Below are positions 8,587 to 16,245 of a DNA stretch of 64,000 nt, piece by piece. This DNA comes from Flavobacterium aquatile LMG 4008 = ATCC 11947 (GTDB taxonomy: Bacteria > Bacteroidota > Bacteroidia > Flavobacteriales > Flavobacteriaceae): the NCBI RefSeq assembly GCF_000757385.1, contig NZ_JRHH01000005.1, positions 186,001 to 250,000 of the forward strand. Direction: 5' to 3'. A model generated the notes under the pieces. That model was not told where the DNA came from. It did not search any database and worked only from the letters and a program-made list of their open reading frames with translations. A program made the translations under genes and the position numbers. Within the stretch, counting starts at the first letter, position 1. Each line of letters begins with the position of its first letter.

Positions 8587-9591
8587 TTGAAGAATTTTAC
8601 GTTTGTAATTATCGATGACGACCATAAAAATAGGTTGAAGACTAAAGCTACGGCCGAAAGTTTTTCAAACCTACATTTTTTGGCTATGGCAGATAATTAT
8701 GATGACGGAATTGACATTGTTTTAGAACACAATCCCGATTTTATCTTCCTAGAAATAGATCCTTTAGAGAAAGAGTCCAATCTTTCATTGGGATTTATCA
8801 ATGAGCTTTATCGTTATCTATCTAAAGTTCCAAAGGTTATCGTAACTACTAAAAACGATGCTCTTTGCTTAAATGCCTTTAAATATGGCGTATTCGACTA
8901 TTTAATCAATCCAATTGAAACAAAAGAAGTACGCAAAACTATTTTTAGATTAGACAGGGAATTACAATCTAATGCTGCGATTCCTTCAAAACCACAGAAT
9001 TCAGTTCAAGTTTCTAATATTAATCCTGTAGAAACTGATAAAAATGATTTGGTTGAAGTAGTTTCGGATGAAATTATAGAAGATTCAATTCCAGAGGATC
9101 TAATTGAAAATGATTTAATTACAGATGAAAATTCAGATGATATCATCGAATCTGAAGAAGTAATTGCTGTAGTTGAAGATAAAAACACAGATGTTGATGA
9201 TAAAGCGGTTACGCTACTTCAAACCGAAAACACTAAGGAAAAACCACTTATTATTTGTGTAAAGTCCTATGGTGATTACCGTTACATCGAAGCAAAAGAC
9301 ATTTGTTACCTTCAAGCAGACAACAATTCTACCGACATTCACCTTAATACTGGCGAAATGATTACGGCATTCAAAACGTTAAAGCATTTTGAAGGATTGT
9401 TGACCTATCCGTTTGTTAGAATTCACAACAGTTACATCGTTAATATTGATTATGTATCTAGAATTCACACTGGTAACGCCGTTTGCCATATTAAAAATAC
9501 CACTACAAAACTTCCGTTTTCTAAATCTTACAAAGAAAACATCGATGCCATAATTGCTACAATTGCATCTGGAAATTACTTGGAAATATAA
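8587..9591 (+). CDS. LytTR-family regulator with degenerate receiver domain
   Basis: 334 residues from a TTG start; the frame has no ATG before it after the stop at 8533. Domains: receiver (1-125), a long acidic linker rich in Asp/Glu/Ser (about 140-215), and a C-terminal LytTR DNA-binding domain (about 222-330; VKSYGDYRYIEAKDICYLQADNNSTDIHL ... FVRIHNSYIVNIDYV). The receiver keeps the acidic pocket (IIDDDH, D10-D12) and Thr (VIVTTKND), but the phospho-acceptor position holds Glu56 (FIFLEIDP instead of FLDI) and the conserved Lys before Pro is Asn (DYLINPI). It therefore looks unable to be phosphorylated normally and may be fixed in an active-like form. No histidine kinase of the LytS type is adjacent. 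It lies upstream of the repeat-peptide gene and palindromes. Confidence 0.85.
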   Translation: MKNFTFVIIDDDHKNRLKTKATAESFSNLHFLAMADNYDDGIDIVLEHNPDFIFLEIDPLEKESNLSLGFINELYRYLSKVPKVIVTTKNDALCLNAFKYGVFDYLINPIETKEVRKTIFRLDRELQSNAAIPSKPQNSVQVSNINPVETDKNDLVEVVSDEIIEDSIPEDLIENDLITDENSDDIIESEEVIAVVEDKNTDVDDKAVTLLQTENTKEKPLIICVKSYGDYRYIEAKDICYLQADNNSTDIHLNTGEMITAFKTLKHFEGLLTYPFVRIHNSYIVNIDYVSRIHTGNAVCHIKNTTTKLPFSKSYKENIDAIIATIASGNYLEI

Positions 9592-9953
9592 TATAGGTGT
9601 TGATATAAATCAGTTCCTATAATCTTCTTTAAATTTGATTTAATCTATATTACATTTGTAATTTTGATTCAAAATTATAATTTAATTAATTGATTATCAA
9701 TTAATTAAATGTTTTATTTCCTTCTAAAAAGCATTCTAAAACCACTAGTTTTTTAAAAACCTCCATTCACCCAGATTTGGCATTCATTCACTATCAAACG
9801 ACGTCATTCTACATTATATAGGAGTAATGATAATAATGGAACTACACTAGCGTAGTACTTTTACGACATGAAAGCCCCAAACAATTGATGTTAAGTCAAT
9901 TGGCTTTAAATATAAAGTCTAACAAAAACATTAAAACATTAAAACTAGAAATC
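9592..9953 (+). promoter_or_regulatory. Palindrome-rich spacer upstream of repeat-peptide gene
   Basis: 362 bases with three inverted repeats: a perfect 14-bp arm palindrome with one central base at 9681-9709; an imperfect 16-bp palindrome ACTACactagcGTAGT at 9841-9856; and a 7-bp hairpin CAATTGA-(7)-TCAATTG at 9882-9902. Just after the second palindrome is TACTTTTA (9857-9864), one base from the -7 consensus TAnnTTTG, which would place the transcript start near 9870 and leave a leader of about 80 bases containing the hairpin. The same TACTTTTACG word precedes the miniprotein gene at 25795. The spacer probably carries the regulated promoter of the peptide gene. Confidence 0.5.
9681..9709. promoter_or_regulatory. 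29-bp near-perfect palindrome, candidate operator
   Basis: Arms TTTAATTAATTGAT and ATCAATTAATTAAA are exact reverse complements with a single T between them. It lies 90 bases after the LytTR gene and about 150 bases before the likely promoter of the repeat peptide. There is no T-run after it, so a terminator is unlikely; an operator for a dimeric regulator is the simplest reading. AT-rich composition makes chance less remote than for a mixed-base palindrome. Confidence 0.45.
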
Positions 9954-10193
9954 ATGAAAAAATCATTAGTAATATTCAGTTTATTCTCTTTGATGATGGT
10001 ATTAACATCTTTTACTGCTCCAACTGAAATTGGAGGAAGAAGTCAAGTTCCATCTTTCGAAATTGGAGGAAGAAGTCAAGTTCCATCATTTGAAATCGGA
10101 GGAAGAAGTCAAGTTCCATCATTTGAAATTGGAGGAAGAAGCCAAGTTCCATCATTTGAAATCGGAGGAAGAAGTCAAGTTCCTACCTTATAA
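9954..10193 (+). CDS. Secreted tandem-repeat peptide precursor (five 11-residue repeats)
   Basis: 79 residues. Residues 1-22 are a Sec signal peptide (MKKSLVIFSLFSLMMVLTSFTA); everything after Thr24 is five consecutive copies of an 11-residue unit EIGGRSQVPSF (units at 10026, 10059, 10092, 10125, 10158; the last ends in PTL). At DNA level the 33-bp units differ by only one to a few, mostly synonymous, bases, so the array is young or homogenised. The ATG at 9954 is chosen because it starts the signal peptide; an ATG at 9885 would add 23 unsuitable residues. I do not recognise the family. One Arg per unit gives regular protease sites, so it may be cut into 11-mers; a repeat adhesin or amyloid-like role is also possible. 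Its own terminator follows, then a TPR kinase. Confidence 0.8.
   Translation: MKKSLVIFSLFSLMMVLTSFTAPTEIGGRSQVPSFEIGGRSQVPSFEIGGRSQVPSFEIGGRSQVPSFEIGGRSQVPTL
10026..10190 (+). repeat. Five tandem 33-bp coding repeats
   Basis: Exact period 33 bp, in frame, inside the secreted peptide gene. Between units the only changes are at few positions (for example att/atc for Ile, agt/agc for Ser, tct/tca for Ser), plus the diverged final two codons of unit five. Confidence 0.95.
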
Positions 10194-10227
10194 GAAATAG
10201 TAAATTATTTACACTCATAAATAATAA

Positions 10228-10262
10228 AAGAACTGTCAAATTGTTGGCAGTTCTTTTTTTTT
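10228..10262 (+). terminator. Terminator of the repeat-peptide gene
   Basis: A 12-bp stem AAGAACTGTCAA / TTGGCAGTTCTT (one G-T pair) with a four-base loop and a long T-run. It isolates the peptide transcript from the kinase gene 30 bases downstream. Confidence 0.9.
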
Positions 10263-10291
10263 GTACTTTCGTTTTTTTAACCCCATAAAAA

Positions 10292-12337
10292 TTGAAATAT
10301 TTTACATTACTAATATTTTCATTAATCCTTTTTTCTTGTTCAAAAGAAAAGAAGAAAGTCACTATTAATAAAGGTCAAGATTCTGCAAAAATCTTTTTTA
10401 ATCGATACAAAAGTAATCAAGATAAAAATGTTTTAGGAAACGAGACTAATCTTGATAAATCGTTTAGTTTATTAAAAGATCAGAACAATGAATTATCTAC
10501 ACGAAATTTGCTATCAAATATTGTTGTTGAATTTTACACAAACAACAATGATGAAAAATTGAATAAGTCGTCAAGACTTTTACTTCAATTATCATTGGAT
10601 AGTAATGACTCCATAAATCTTGGTATGGCTTATAGATCAAGAGGAAATTATTACTTTAAAATTCAGAAGCTTGATAGTTCCTATTATTGCTATGTTCAAG
10701 CAGAAAAAATTTATGATAATTTGAAAGATGATAAAAATTATTCAAACATTTTAATGAATAAAGGTATTATTCAATATTCTATTGGTGATTATTTGGGTGC
10801 TGAATTATCATTAAACAAAGCAAATACTTTATTTAAGAAAGCAAATAATTACAATAAGATCTATGGATCACTTGATCAATTAGGTTTGGTCGCTACCGAA
10901 TTAAAGGAATATGATAAAGCATTTTTTTATTTTAATAAAGCTTTAGAAGCAATTAATAATTTACCTCTTGAAGAGGATAAAATATATTACACAACTATTT
11001 GTAAAAACAATATTGGATATTTATATCTTAAATCAAGAGAATATAAAAAAGCTGTCTATTACTTTGAGGAAGCATTGCAGAATAAGCTTATTAAAAATGA
11101 TGACCCTTTACTGTATTCTAATTTAATAGATAATTTAGCGTATTGTAGACTTAAATCTAATAGTTTAAAAAATCTACCAAATTTATTTTTTGAAGCTTTA
11201 AAGATTAGAGAAAATTTGGATGATTACACTGTGGTTGTTGGAAGTTATATCCACCTTTCTGAATATTATTTTTATAAGAATGATTTGAAAAATGCCATTT
11301 TATTTTCAAAAAAAGCGATTGAAATTTCTAAAAAATCGAAAATACCTTCAAATTTAGTTTTAGCTTTAAAACAAGCATCATTTATAGACAAAATTAATGC
11401 TTCTAAATATACTGAAGAATACATAAGGATTTCCGACAGTCTTCAAATTGTAGAAAGAAACTCCAAAGATCGATTTGCACGTATTCAATTAGAAACAGAT
11501 GAACTTCGTGAAGAGAATTTTAATTTATTAGAAAAGAATAGAAACATTCTCAACTACTTTTTTGGTACTGTACTCTTTATTGGCGTCCTGTTCTTTATTC
11601 GTACCCAACGTTCACGTGCTCGTGTATTGGCACTCAAGCAAGCCCAGCAACAAGCCAATGAAGAAATTTATAGGTTAATTATCTCGCACCAAAACCAACT
11701 AGAACTTGGTAAAGACTTAGAGAAAAAGCGATTGTCTAAAGAATTGCACGATGGTGTTTTGGGAAGATTATTTGGTTTAAGATTAAGTCTTGATGGGTTA
11801 AATAGTTTTGATGATGAACAAGCCAAGAAAGAACGATTGGAATATTTGAATGAACTTCAATTAATAGAACAAGACCTTCGCGAAATATCGCATGAATTAA
11901 ATAGAGAAACTTCGTTGCTTATCAACAACTTTGTAGCAATCATCAATAGCTTAATAGAGCAACAAGCCAAAGTAAATAATGCAAACATAAAAGTTATAAT
12001 CGAAGAAACTATTGATTGGGATAAAATTTCTAATATTATAAAAATCAATTTATATCGAATTCTTCAAGAAGCATTACAAAATATAAATAAACATGCTTTG
12101 GCTAAAAATGTATCAGTTCACTTTAGAAAAGATACTAAAGAAAATTTATTATTTAACATTGAAGATGACGGAAAAGGGTTTGATACTAACATCAAGAAAA
12201 ACAAAGGGATAGGAACCAAGAACATGGTTTCTAGAGTACATCAATGCAATGGGTCAATTGATATAAAATCGGAAATCGGTAAAGGTTCCAAAATAATTAT
12301 TATCTTTCCACTTGAAAATTCAAACTTTAAAGTATAA
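10292..12337 (+). CDS. TPR-sensor histidine kinase with lipoprotein-type signal (HisKA_3)
   Basis: 681 residues from a TTG start that gives a lipoprotein signal peptide (MKYFTLLIFSLILFSC, lipobox LFS-Cys16). Then tetratricopeptide-like repeats (about 60-390), one membrane segment (about 420-442, FFGTVLFIGVLFFI), a coiled-coil, a HisKA_3 dimerisation domain with phospho-acceptor His486 (KELHDGVLGRL) and a HATPase_c domain (N-box LQEALQNINKHA, DDGKGFD, KGIGTKNM). This is the NarX/DesK-like class that pairs with NarL-type regulators; the regulator gene starts 6 bases after its stop. The TPR region is outside the inner membrane and could bind peptide or protein. A TACTTTCG word at 10264-10271 is a possible -7 box. 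Co-location with the repeat-peptide gene suggests, but does not prove, that the peptide is its ligand or output. Confidence 0.9.
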   Translation: MKYFTLLIFSLILFSCSKEKKKVTINKGQDSAKIFFNRYKSNQDKNVLGNETNLDKSFSLLKDQNNELSTRNLLSNIVVEFYTNNNDEKLNKSSRLLLQLSLDSNDSINLGMAYRSRGNYYFKIQKLDSSYYCYVQAEKIYDNLKDDKNYSNILMNKGIIQYSIGDYLGAELSLNKANTLFKKANNYNKIYGSLDQLGLVATELKEYDKAFFYFNKALEAINNLPLEEDKIYYTTICKNNIGYLYLKSREYKKAVYYFEEALQNKLIKNDDPLLYSNLIDNLAYCRLKSNSLKNLPNLFFEALKIRENLDDYTVVVGSYIHLSEYYFYKNDLKNAILFSKKAIEISKKSKIPSNLVLALKQASFIDKINASKYTEEYIRISDSLQIVERNSKDRFARIQLETDELREENFNLLEKNRNILNYFFGTVLFIGVLFFIRTQRSRARVLALKQAQQQANEEIYRLIISHQNQLELGKDLEKKRLSKELHDGVLGRLFGLRLSLDGLNSFDDEQAKKERLEYLNELQLIEQDLREISHELNRETSLLINNFVAIINSLIEQQAKVNNANIKVIIEETIDWDKISNIIKINLYRILQEALQNINKHALAKNVSVHFRKDTKENLLFNIEDDGKGFDTNIKKNKGIGTKNMVSRVHQCNGSIDIKSEIGKGSKIIIIFPLENSNFKV

Positions 12338-12343
12338 CGTATT

Positions 12344-13018
12344 ATGTCCCAAAACATTAATATTTTAATTGTAGATGATCATCCTTTTATTATTATTGGC
12401 TACCAAAATGCCATCACAAGATTTCCTAATAAAAAGTATTCTTTTACAATTACAAAAGCCAGCGATTGCAAAACTGGTTATGAAGCCATAATGAATCCCG
12501 AAGGAACTGTTTTTGATATTGCCCTACTCGATATCAGTATGCCAGTTTATGAGGAAAAAAACATTCAAACTGGTGAAGACTTAGCCAAACTTCTCAAGCA
12601 AGTTTCTCCAGATTGTAAAACGGTGTTACTCACAATGCACTCAGAAGGTTTAAAAGTTCAAAAAGTTATTGAAGAAATTGATCCACTTGGATTAGTTATA
12701 AAAAATGACTTAACCTACGATAATATGATTTTGGCTTTGACTACAATTTTAAAAGGCGAGCAATATTATAGCGAATCGGTGATAAATTATCTCAACCAAA
12801 TGCAAAAAGAAAAAGTGTATGTTGATGTTTTTGATAAAAAAATTCTACACTATTTAAACAAAGGAATTATTGCAGACGATGTGGCACTTTACATTCCGCT
12901 TTCATCAGCCTCGGTAAGAACAAGAGTAGAAAATATGAAAGAGCTTATTGGTAAAAAAGGTTGCACCAACGAAGAATTAATTAAGGAAGCCAAAGAAAAT
13001 GGCATGATGTTAAAATAA
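12344..13018 (+). CDS. NarL/LuxR-like response regulator, partner of the TPR kinase
   Basis: 224 residues. Canonical receiver: D11-D12 acidic pair, phospho-acceptor Asp63 (IALLDISMP), Thr (VLLTMHSE) and Lys (LVIKND). The C-terminal part (about 155-224; FDKKILHYLNKGIIADDVALYI...SSASVRTRVENM) corresponds to a LuxR-type helix-turn-helix but is divergent from the standard LTxRE...SxxTVxxH pattern. It lies 6 bases behind the kinase gene, so the two form one transcription unit and a two-component pair. Unlike the LytTR protein upstream, its receiver is intact. Targets are unknown; the palindromic spacer at 9.6-9.9 kb is a candidate. Confidence 0.88.
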   Translation: MSQNINILIVDDHPFIIIGYQNAITRFPNKKYSFTITKASDCKTGYEAIMNPEGTVFDIALLDISMPVYEEKNIQTGEDLAKLLKQVSPDCKTVLLTMHSEGLKVQKVIEEIDPLGLVIKNDLTYDNMILALTTILKGEQYYSESVINYLNQMQKEKVYVDVFDKKILHYLNKGIIADDVALYIPLSSASVRTRVENMKELIGKKGCTNEELIKEAKENGMMLK

Positions 13019-13020
13019 AA

Positions 13021-13056
13021 AAAATCCTCTTGAATGATAAATTTAAGAGGATTTTT
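13021..13056. terminator. Bidirectional terminator between response regulator and thiL
   Basis: Stem AAAATCCTCTT / AAGAGGATTTT with a 13-base loop; A-run on one side and T-run on the other, serving both convergent genes. Confidence 0.8.
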
Positions 13057-13064
13057 TAGTTTTT

Positions 13065-14111
13065 CTATTCTTCCAAAGCATTCCATCCACGAGCTTTCAA
13101 CGGAATTTTAGTATTTGCTCGAGTTATCAAATGGGTTCCTTCGCTTTCGCCAACCATATGTCCGATTACGGTAAAATTTGGATTGGCTTTTATTTTGTCA
13201 AAATCTTCCATAGCGATCGTAAACAATAATTCGTAATCTTCACCACCATTGATTGCAACAGTTGTCGAATCGATATTGAATTCCTCACATACATTTATAA
13301 ACTGTGGATCAACTGGAATTTTCTCTTCATATAAATTACAACCCACTTTTGATTGTTTACAAGTATGAATAATTTCAGATGATAATCCGTCCGAAATATC
13401 AATCATTGAAGTTGGTTTTACTTCCAATTTCGACAACAATTCTTTAATATCATGACGCGCTTCTGGACGTAATTGTCTTTCTATCAAATAAGTATACGCA
13501 TCCAAATCGGGTTGGTTATTTGGGTTAACCTGAAACACTTGTTTTTCACGTTCCAAAACTTGCAATCCCATATATGCCGAACCCACATCGCCAGAAACAA
13601 CTAATAAATCTCCTTCTTTTGCGCCACTTCTATATACAATTTCGTCTTCGTTTGCTTCACCAATTGCGGTGATCGAAATTATCAAACCTTTTTGTGATGA
13701 AGTCGTGTCTCCGCCAATAACATCAACATTGTAAAATTTAGATGCTAGTGAAATTCCGTCAAATAATTCTTCCAATGCTTCCAACGGAAAACGATTAGAA
13801 ACTGCCACCGAAACCGTAATTTGAGTCGCTTTGGCATTCATTGCGCAAATATCAGAAATATTCACAACAACCGCTTTGTAACCCAAATGGCGTAATGGCA
13901 TGTAAGCCAAGTCAAAATGTACACCTTCAATCAATAAATCTGTTGAAATAACTACTTTTTTGTCTTTAAAATCTAAAACTGCGGCATCGTCACCAATACT
14001 CTTTAAAGTTGAAGCATTTTTAACGTCAAAATTTTTCGTCAAATGATCAATCAATCCAAATTCGCCCAATTGCGAAAGTGATGTTCGTTGCGGATTTTTA
14101 TCTTCTATCAT
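13065..14111 (-). CDS. thiL: Thiamine-monophosphate kinase
   Basis: 348 residues. Phosphorylates thiamine monophosphate to the diphosphate cofactor, the last step of thiamine pyrophosphate biosynthesis, in the cytoplasm. PurM/ThiL (AIRS-related) fold: SIGDDAAVLDF near residue 41 with metal-binding Asp residues, STDLLIEGVHFDL, GGDTTSS, and a C-terminal MIDISDGLSSEI and NGGEDYELLF. Length is normal. The start follows an exact -7 box by four bases with a TTTG -33 element 20 bases further upstream, so the mRNA is probably leaderless and there is no room for a TPP riboswitch. No other thiamine gene is adjacent. Confidence 0.95.
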   Translation of the reverse strand: MIEDKNPQRTSLSQLGEFGLIDHLTKNFDVKNASTLKSIGDDAAVLDFKDKKVVISTDLLIEGVHFDLAYMPLRHLGYKAVVVNISDICAMNAKATQITVSVAVSNRFPLEALEELFDGISLASKFYNVDVIGGDTTSSQKGLIISITAIGEANEDEIVYRSGAKEGDLLVVSGDVGSAYMGLQVLEREKQVFQVNPNNQPDLDAYTYLIERQLRPEARHDIKELLSKLEVKPTSMIDISDGLSSEIIHTCKQSKVGCNLYEEKIPVDPQFINVCEEFNIDSTTVAINGGEDYELLFTIAMEDFDKIKANPNFTVIGHMVGESEGTHLITRANTKIPLKARGWNALEE

Positions 14112-14115
14112 TTTG

Positions 14116-14147
14116 CAAAGGTACGAAGGATTTTTGTTTAAGGCAAA
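14116..14147 (-). promoter_or_regulatory. thiL promoter (TTTG-N20-TACCTTTG), leaderless
   Basis: -7 box TACCTTTG at 14116-14123 and -33 TTTG at 14144-14147, both read on the minus strand with a 20-base spacer. The box ends four bases before the ATG, so transcription should start at or within a base or two of the start codon. Confidence 0.7.
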
Positions 14148-14224
14148 GACAAGAATTCCTGAAGTTTTTTAATTAAATCAAATTTAAAATTTCCTACTGA
14201 CAAACTGTTGTCATAAACCGTATT

Positions 14225-14232
14225 TAAATTTG
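14225..14232 (+). promoter_or_regulatory. -7 box of the DinB-family gene (TAAATTTG)
   Basis: Exact TAnnTTTG match 25 bases before the ATG at 14258. Confidence 0.55.
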
Positions 14233-14257
14233 TAGTATAAACTTAAAAAACTATATT

Positions 14258-14740
14258 ATGAACACTACAGCAACAGCTCAAGTAATTAGCAAAGAGGATT
14301 TATTAAACCATTGGCAAGGTCACCGAAATTTAACGCGCCGAGTAATTGAAGCTTTTCCTGAAAAAGATTTTTTCGAATTTTCCATTGGCGGTATGCGACC
14401 TTTTTCTAAATTAGTAACAGAACTATTATCTATTGGCGCACCAGCTTTAAAAGCAATTGTAAACAGAGATGCAAAACCTTATTCAGAAGACATTGGTGAA
14501 TTAAAAACCAAAGCAGACTTTTTACAAAAATGGGATGAAGCGACAGTTGAAATTAATTCGTATTGGAATCAAATTTCTATTGAAGATTTTAGTGAAAACT
14601 TTAATCTTTTCGGACAATATGAATTTCCAATCATTCAGAATATTTTATATTTTGTTGATAATGAAATTCATCATAGAGGTCAAGGATATGTGTACTTGCG
14701 TGCTTTAGGAATTGAACCGCCATTTTTTTGGGAACGATAA
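14258..14740 (+). CDS. DinB-family putative metal-dependent enzyme
   Basis: 160 residues of the DinB/YfiT four-helix bundle fold. The likely metal-binding histidines are at the front (LLNHWQGHRNLTRRV) and near the end (NEIHHRGQGYVYLRALGIEPPFFWER), matching the family's spaced His triad. DinB-like proteins include thiol-dependent transferases and detoxification enzymes; the exact reaction is not predictable. No signal peptide, so cytoplasmic. An NTF2-like protein follows 37 bases later on the same strand, probably in one transcript. Confidence 0.82.
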   Translation: MNTTATAQVISKEDLLNHWQGHRNLTRRVIEAFPEKDFFEFSIGGMRPFSKLVTELLSIGAPALKAIVNRDAKPYSEDIGELKTKADFLQKWDEATVEINSYWNQISIEDFSENFNLFGQYEFPIIQNILYFVDNEIHHRGQGYVYLRALGIEPPFFWER

Positions 14741-14777
14741 AAATGTAACAATACAATTCTAATTGAAAGATCAGATT

Positions 14778-15146
14778 ATGACTAATAAACAGCAAATTGA
14801 ATTAGTAATGACAGCCTTTGTTAAAGCCGGAGATAACAGCGATATCAATCTTTTGGATGTTGTTTTGCACGAGGACTTTCGAGTAACTAGCAACCGATTT
14901 ATGGGAACTTCGGGCGTTACTGTTATTGATAAAAAACAGTATATCGCCAACGTTAGAAAAGGTGTTTTTGGTGGAATTCCTCGAAAAATGAAAATAGAAA
15001 GTATTAATTATTGTGAATCAATTGCCAATGTAACTCTTCGTTTAGAAAGTGCCGAAAATCATTTTGTTTCCTATAATTCTTTGTTTTTGGATTTTGATAA
15101 CAGATGGAAATTAATACATAATCTTGCTGTTGTTAATGCAAAATAA
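14778..15146 (+). CDS. NTF2-like small protein (lumazine-binding-like, SnoaL fold)
   Basis: 122 residues from the ATG at 14778 (MTNKQQIELVMTAFVKAGDNSD); a TTG five codons upstream is less likely. It fits the nuclear transport factor 2 fold: N-terminal helices, ...LHEDFRVTSNRFMG..., then strands ending in YNSLFLDFDNRWKLIHNLAVVNA. Members bind small hydrophobic ligands or act as enzymes or isomerases; no catalytic residues can be named here. Probably co-transcribed with the preceding DinB-family gene. A bidirectional terminator follows. Confidence 0.7.
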   Translation: MTNKQQIELVMTAFVKAGDNSDINLLDVVLHEDFRVTSNRFMGTSGVTVIDKKQYIANVRKGVFGGIPRKMKIESINYCESIANVTLRLESAENHFVSYNSLFLDFDNRWKLIHNLAVVNAK

Positions 15147-15154
15147 GTAAAGAT

Positions 15155-15190
15155 AAAATCCCGAAAACACTGTTTTGATTTCGGGATTTT
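15155..15190. terminator. Bidirectional terminator between NTF2-like gene and WYL regulator
   Basis: Perfect 12-bp stem AAAATCCCGAAA / TTTCGGGATTTT followed by T-rich sequence; it directly abuts the stop of the convergent WYL gene. Confidence 0.88.
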
Positions 15191-16156
15191 TTATTTTAAA
15201 AGATGTGTTTTGTAGTTTTCTAAAAGTTCCATTATTCGATCTTTTAAACGTTGCGGTTCTACGATGGTTGTGTAATCGGCAAACATCAATAGCCAACGTG
15301 AAAAACCTTCTTCTATGTCGCGACACAAAAAGGTCATTTCTATTTTTTCACCTATTGTTTTCTGTGAAATAAATCCGTGGTATTTCTTTTCATTTGCAAG
15401 GTATTTGGAGATTTTTTTATCTACCAAAATCACTACTCGTGTTGTTGGGCATTCGTTTTGTTTTTTCAGATACGTTTCCAAAGGAAGATGTTCTTTTGAG
15501 AAAGGAAATTCCGTTTTGGTTATACCTTGAATTCGGTCTGCTCTAAATTGACGGTAATCGTTGCGTAAATGACAAAACCCAAAAACATACCAATTATTAT
15601 TGTCATGAAAAATACCAACAGGTTCAATCGTCCTTTCTGAAGTTTCTTCAGCTTCAAATGCTTGATACTTTAATTTTACCTGTGTTTTGTCAGCAATGCT
15701 TTTAAAAAGAATCGTCATTGCATCGGGTACATTTTCATTGAATAAATTTCCTGATGGCGGCTGAATTAAAACCTTCGATTCGATACTAGAAACCCAATCT
15801 TTATCAGAACTTTTCATAACCGATTTCAACTTGAACATTGCCGATGCATAATGTTGTCCTAGTTCTTTATCGATGAATTTTTGCATTAATTTTTCGGCGG
15901 CAATAAAACTACTAGCTTCTTCACGAGTGAACATAACTGGCGGCAATCGGTAACCATCAACTAGCGAATAACCAATTCCAGCTTCGCCATAAACAGGAAC
16001 GCCAGAAGCTTCTAGCGAACGAATATCGCGGTAGATAGTTCGTAAACTAACTTCAAATCGATCGGCCAATTCCTGAGCTTTCACAATTTTTTTAGATTGC
16101 AATTGAATCAGAATAGCGATGATGCGATCAAAACGTTTTGGAGATTCGTCGAGCAT
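15191..16156 (-). CDS. YafY-type HTH-WYL transcriptional regulator
   Basis: 321 residues. N-terminal winged helix (RIIAILIQLQSKKIVKAQELADRFEVSLRTIYRDIRSLE...), then the YGEAGIGYSLVDGYRLPPVMFT linker usual in this family, a WYL domain (TIEPVGIFHDNNNWYVFGFCHLRNDYRQFRADRI) and a WCX-like C-terminal domain (FLCRDIEEGFSRWLLMF). WYL domains sense nucleic acid or nucleotide ligands in several studied regulators. Divergent from pfkB with an 89-bp spacer, so it could control itself or pfkB, although DNA-damage or metabolic targets elsewhere are equally possible. Confidence 0.9.
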   Translation of the reverse strand: MLDESPKRFDRIIAILIQLQSKKIVKAQELADRFEVSLRTIYRDIRSLEASGVPVYGEAGIGYSLVDGYRLPPVMFTREEASSFIAAEKLMQKFIDKELGQHYASAMFKLKSVMKSSDKDWVSSIESKVLIQPPSGNLFNENVPDAMTILFKSIADKTQVKLKYQAFEAEETSERTIEPVGIFHDNNNWYVFGFCHLRNDYRQFRADRIQGITKTEFPFSKEHLPLETYLKKQNECPTTRVVILVDKKISKYLANEKKYHGFISQKTIGEKIEMTFLCRDIEEGFSRWLLMFADYTTIVEPQRLKDRIMELLENYKTHLLK

Positions 16157-16171
16157 AAAAAGTCATTTGTT

Positions 16172-16179
16172 CAAAGATA
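16172..16179 (-). promoter_or_regulatory. -7 box of WYL regulator gene (TATCTTTG)
   Basis: Exact TAnnTTTG match on the minus strand, 15 bases before the ATG at 16156. Confidence 0.55.
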
Positions 16180-16245
16180 GTATTTTCTAACAAAAGGATA
16201 AAAACAATAAATTGTTGCATCTTTACAATAACAAATTTTTTCAGG

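Noticed and set aside
9868-9888. Six-codon leader peptide MKAPNN before the repeat-peptide gene
   Set aside because: Too short to support; no repeated codon or attenuator structure beyond a 7-bp hairpin.
10026-10190. 33-bp repeats as a CRISPR-like array
   Set aside because: Units are directly adjacent without spacers, in frame, and translate to a repeated peptide.
14112-14150. TPP riboswitch upstream of thiL, and similar riboswitches for ribE or dxs
   Set aside because: Promoter boxes lie four bases from the thiL and dxs start codons and the ribE spacer is only 61 bases, so there is no room.
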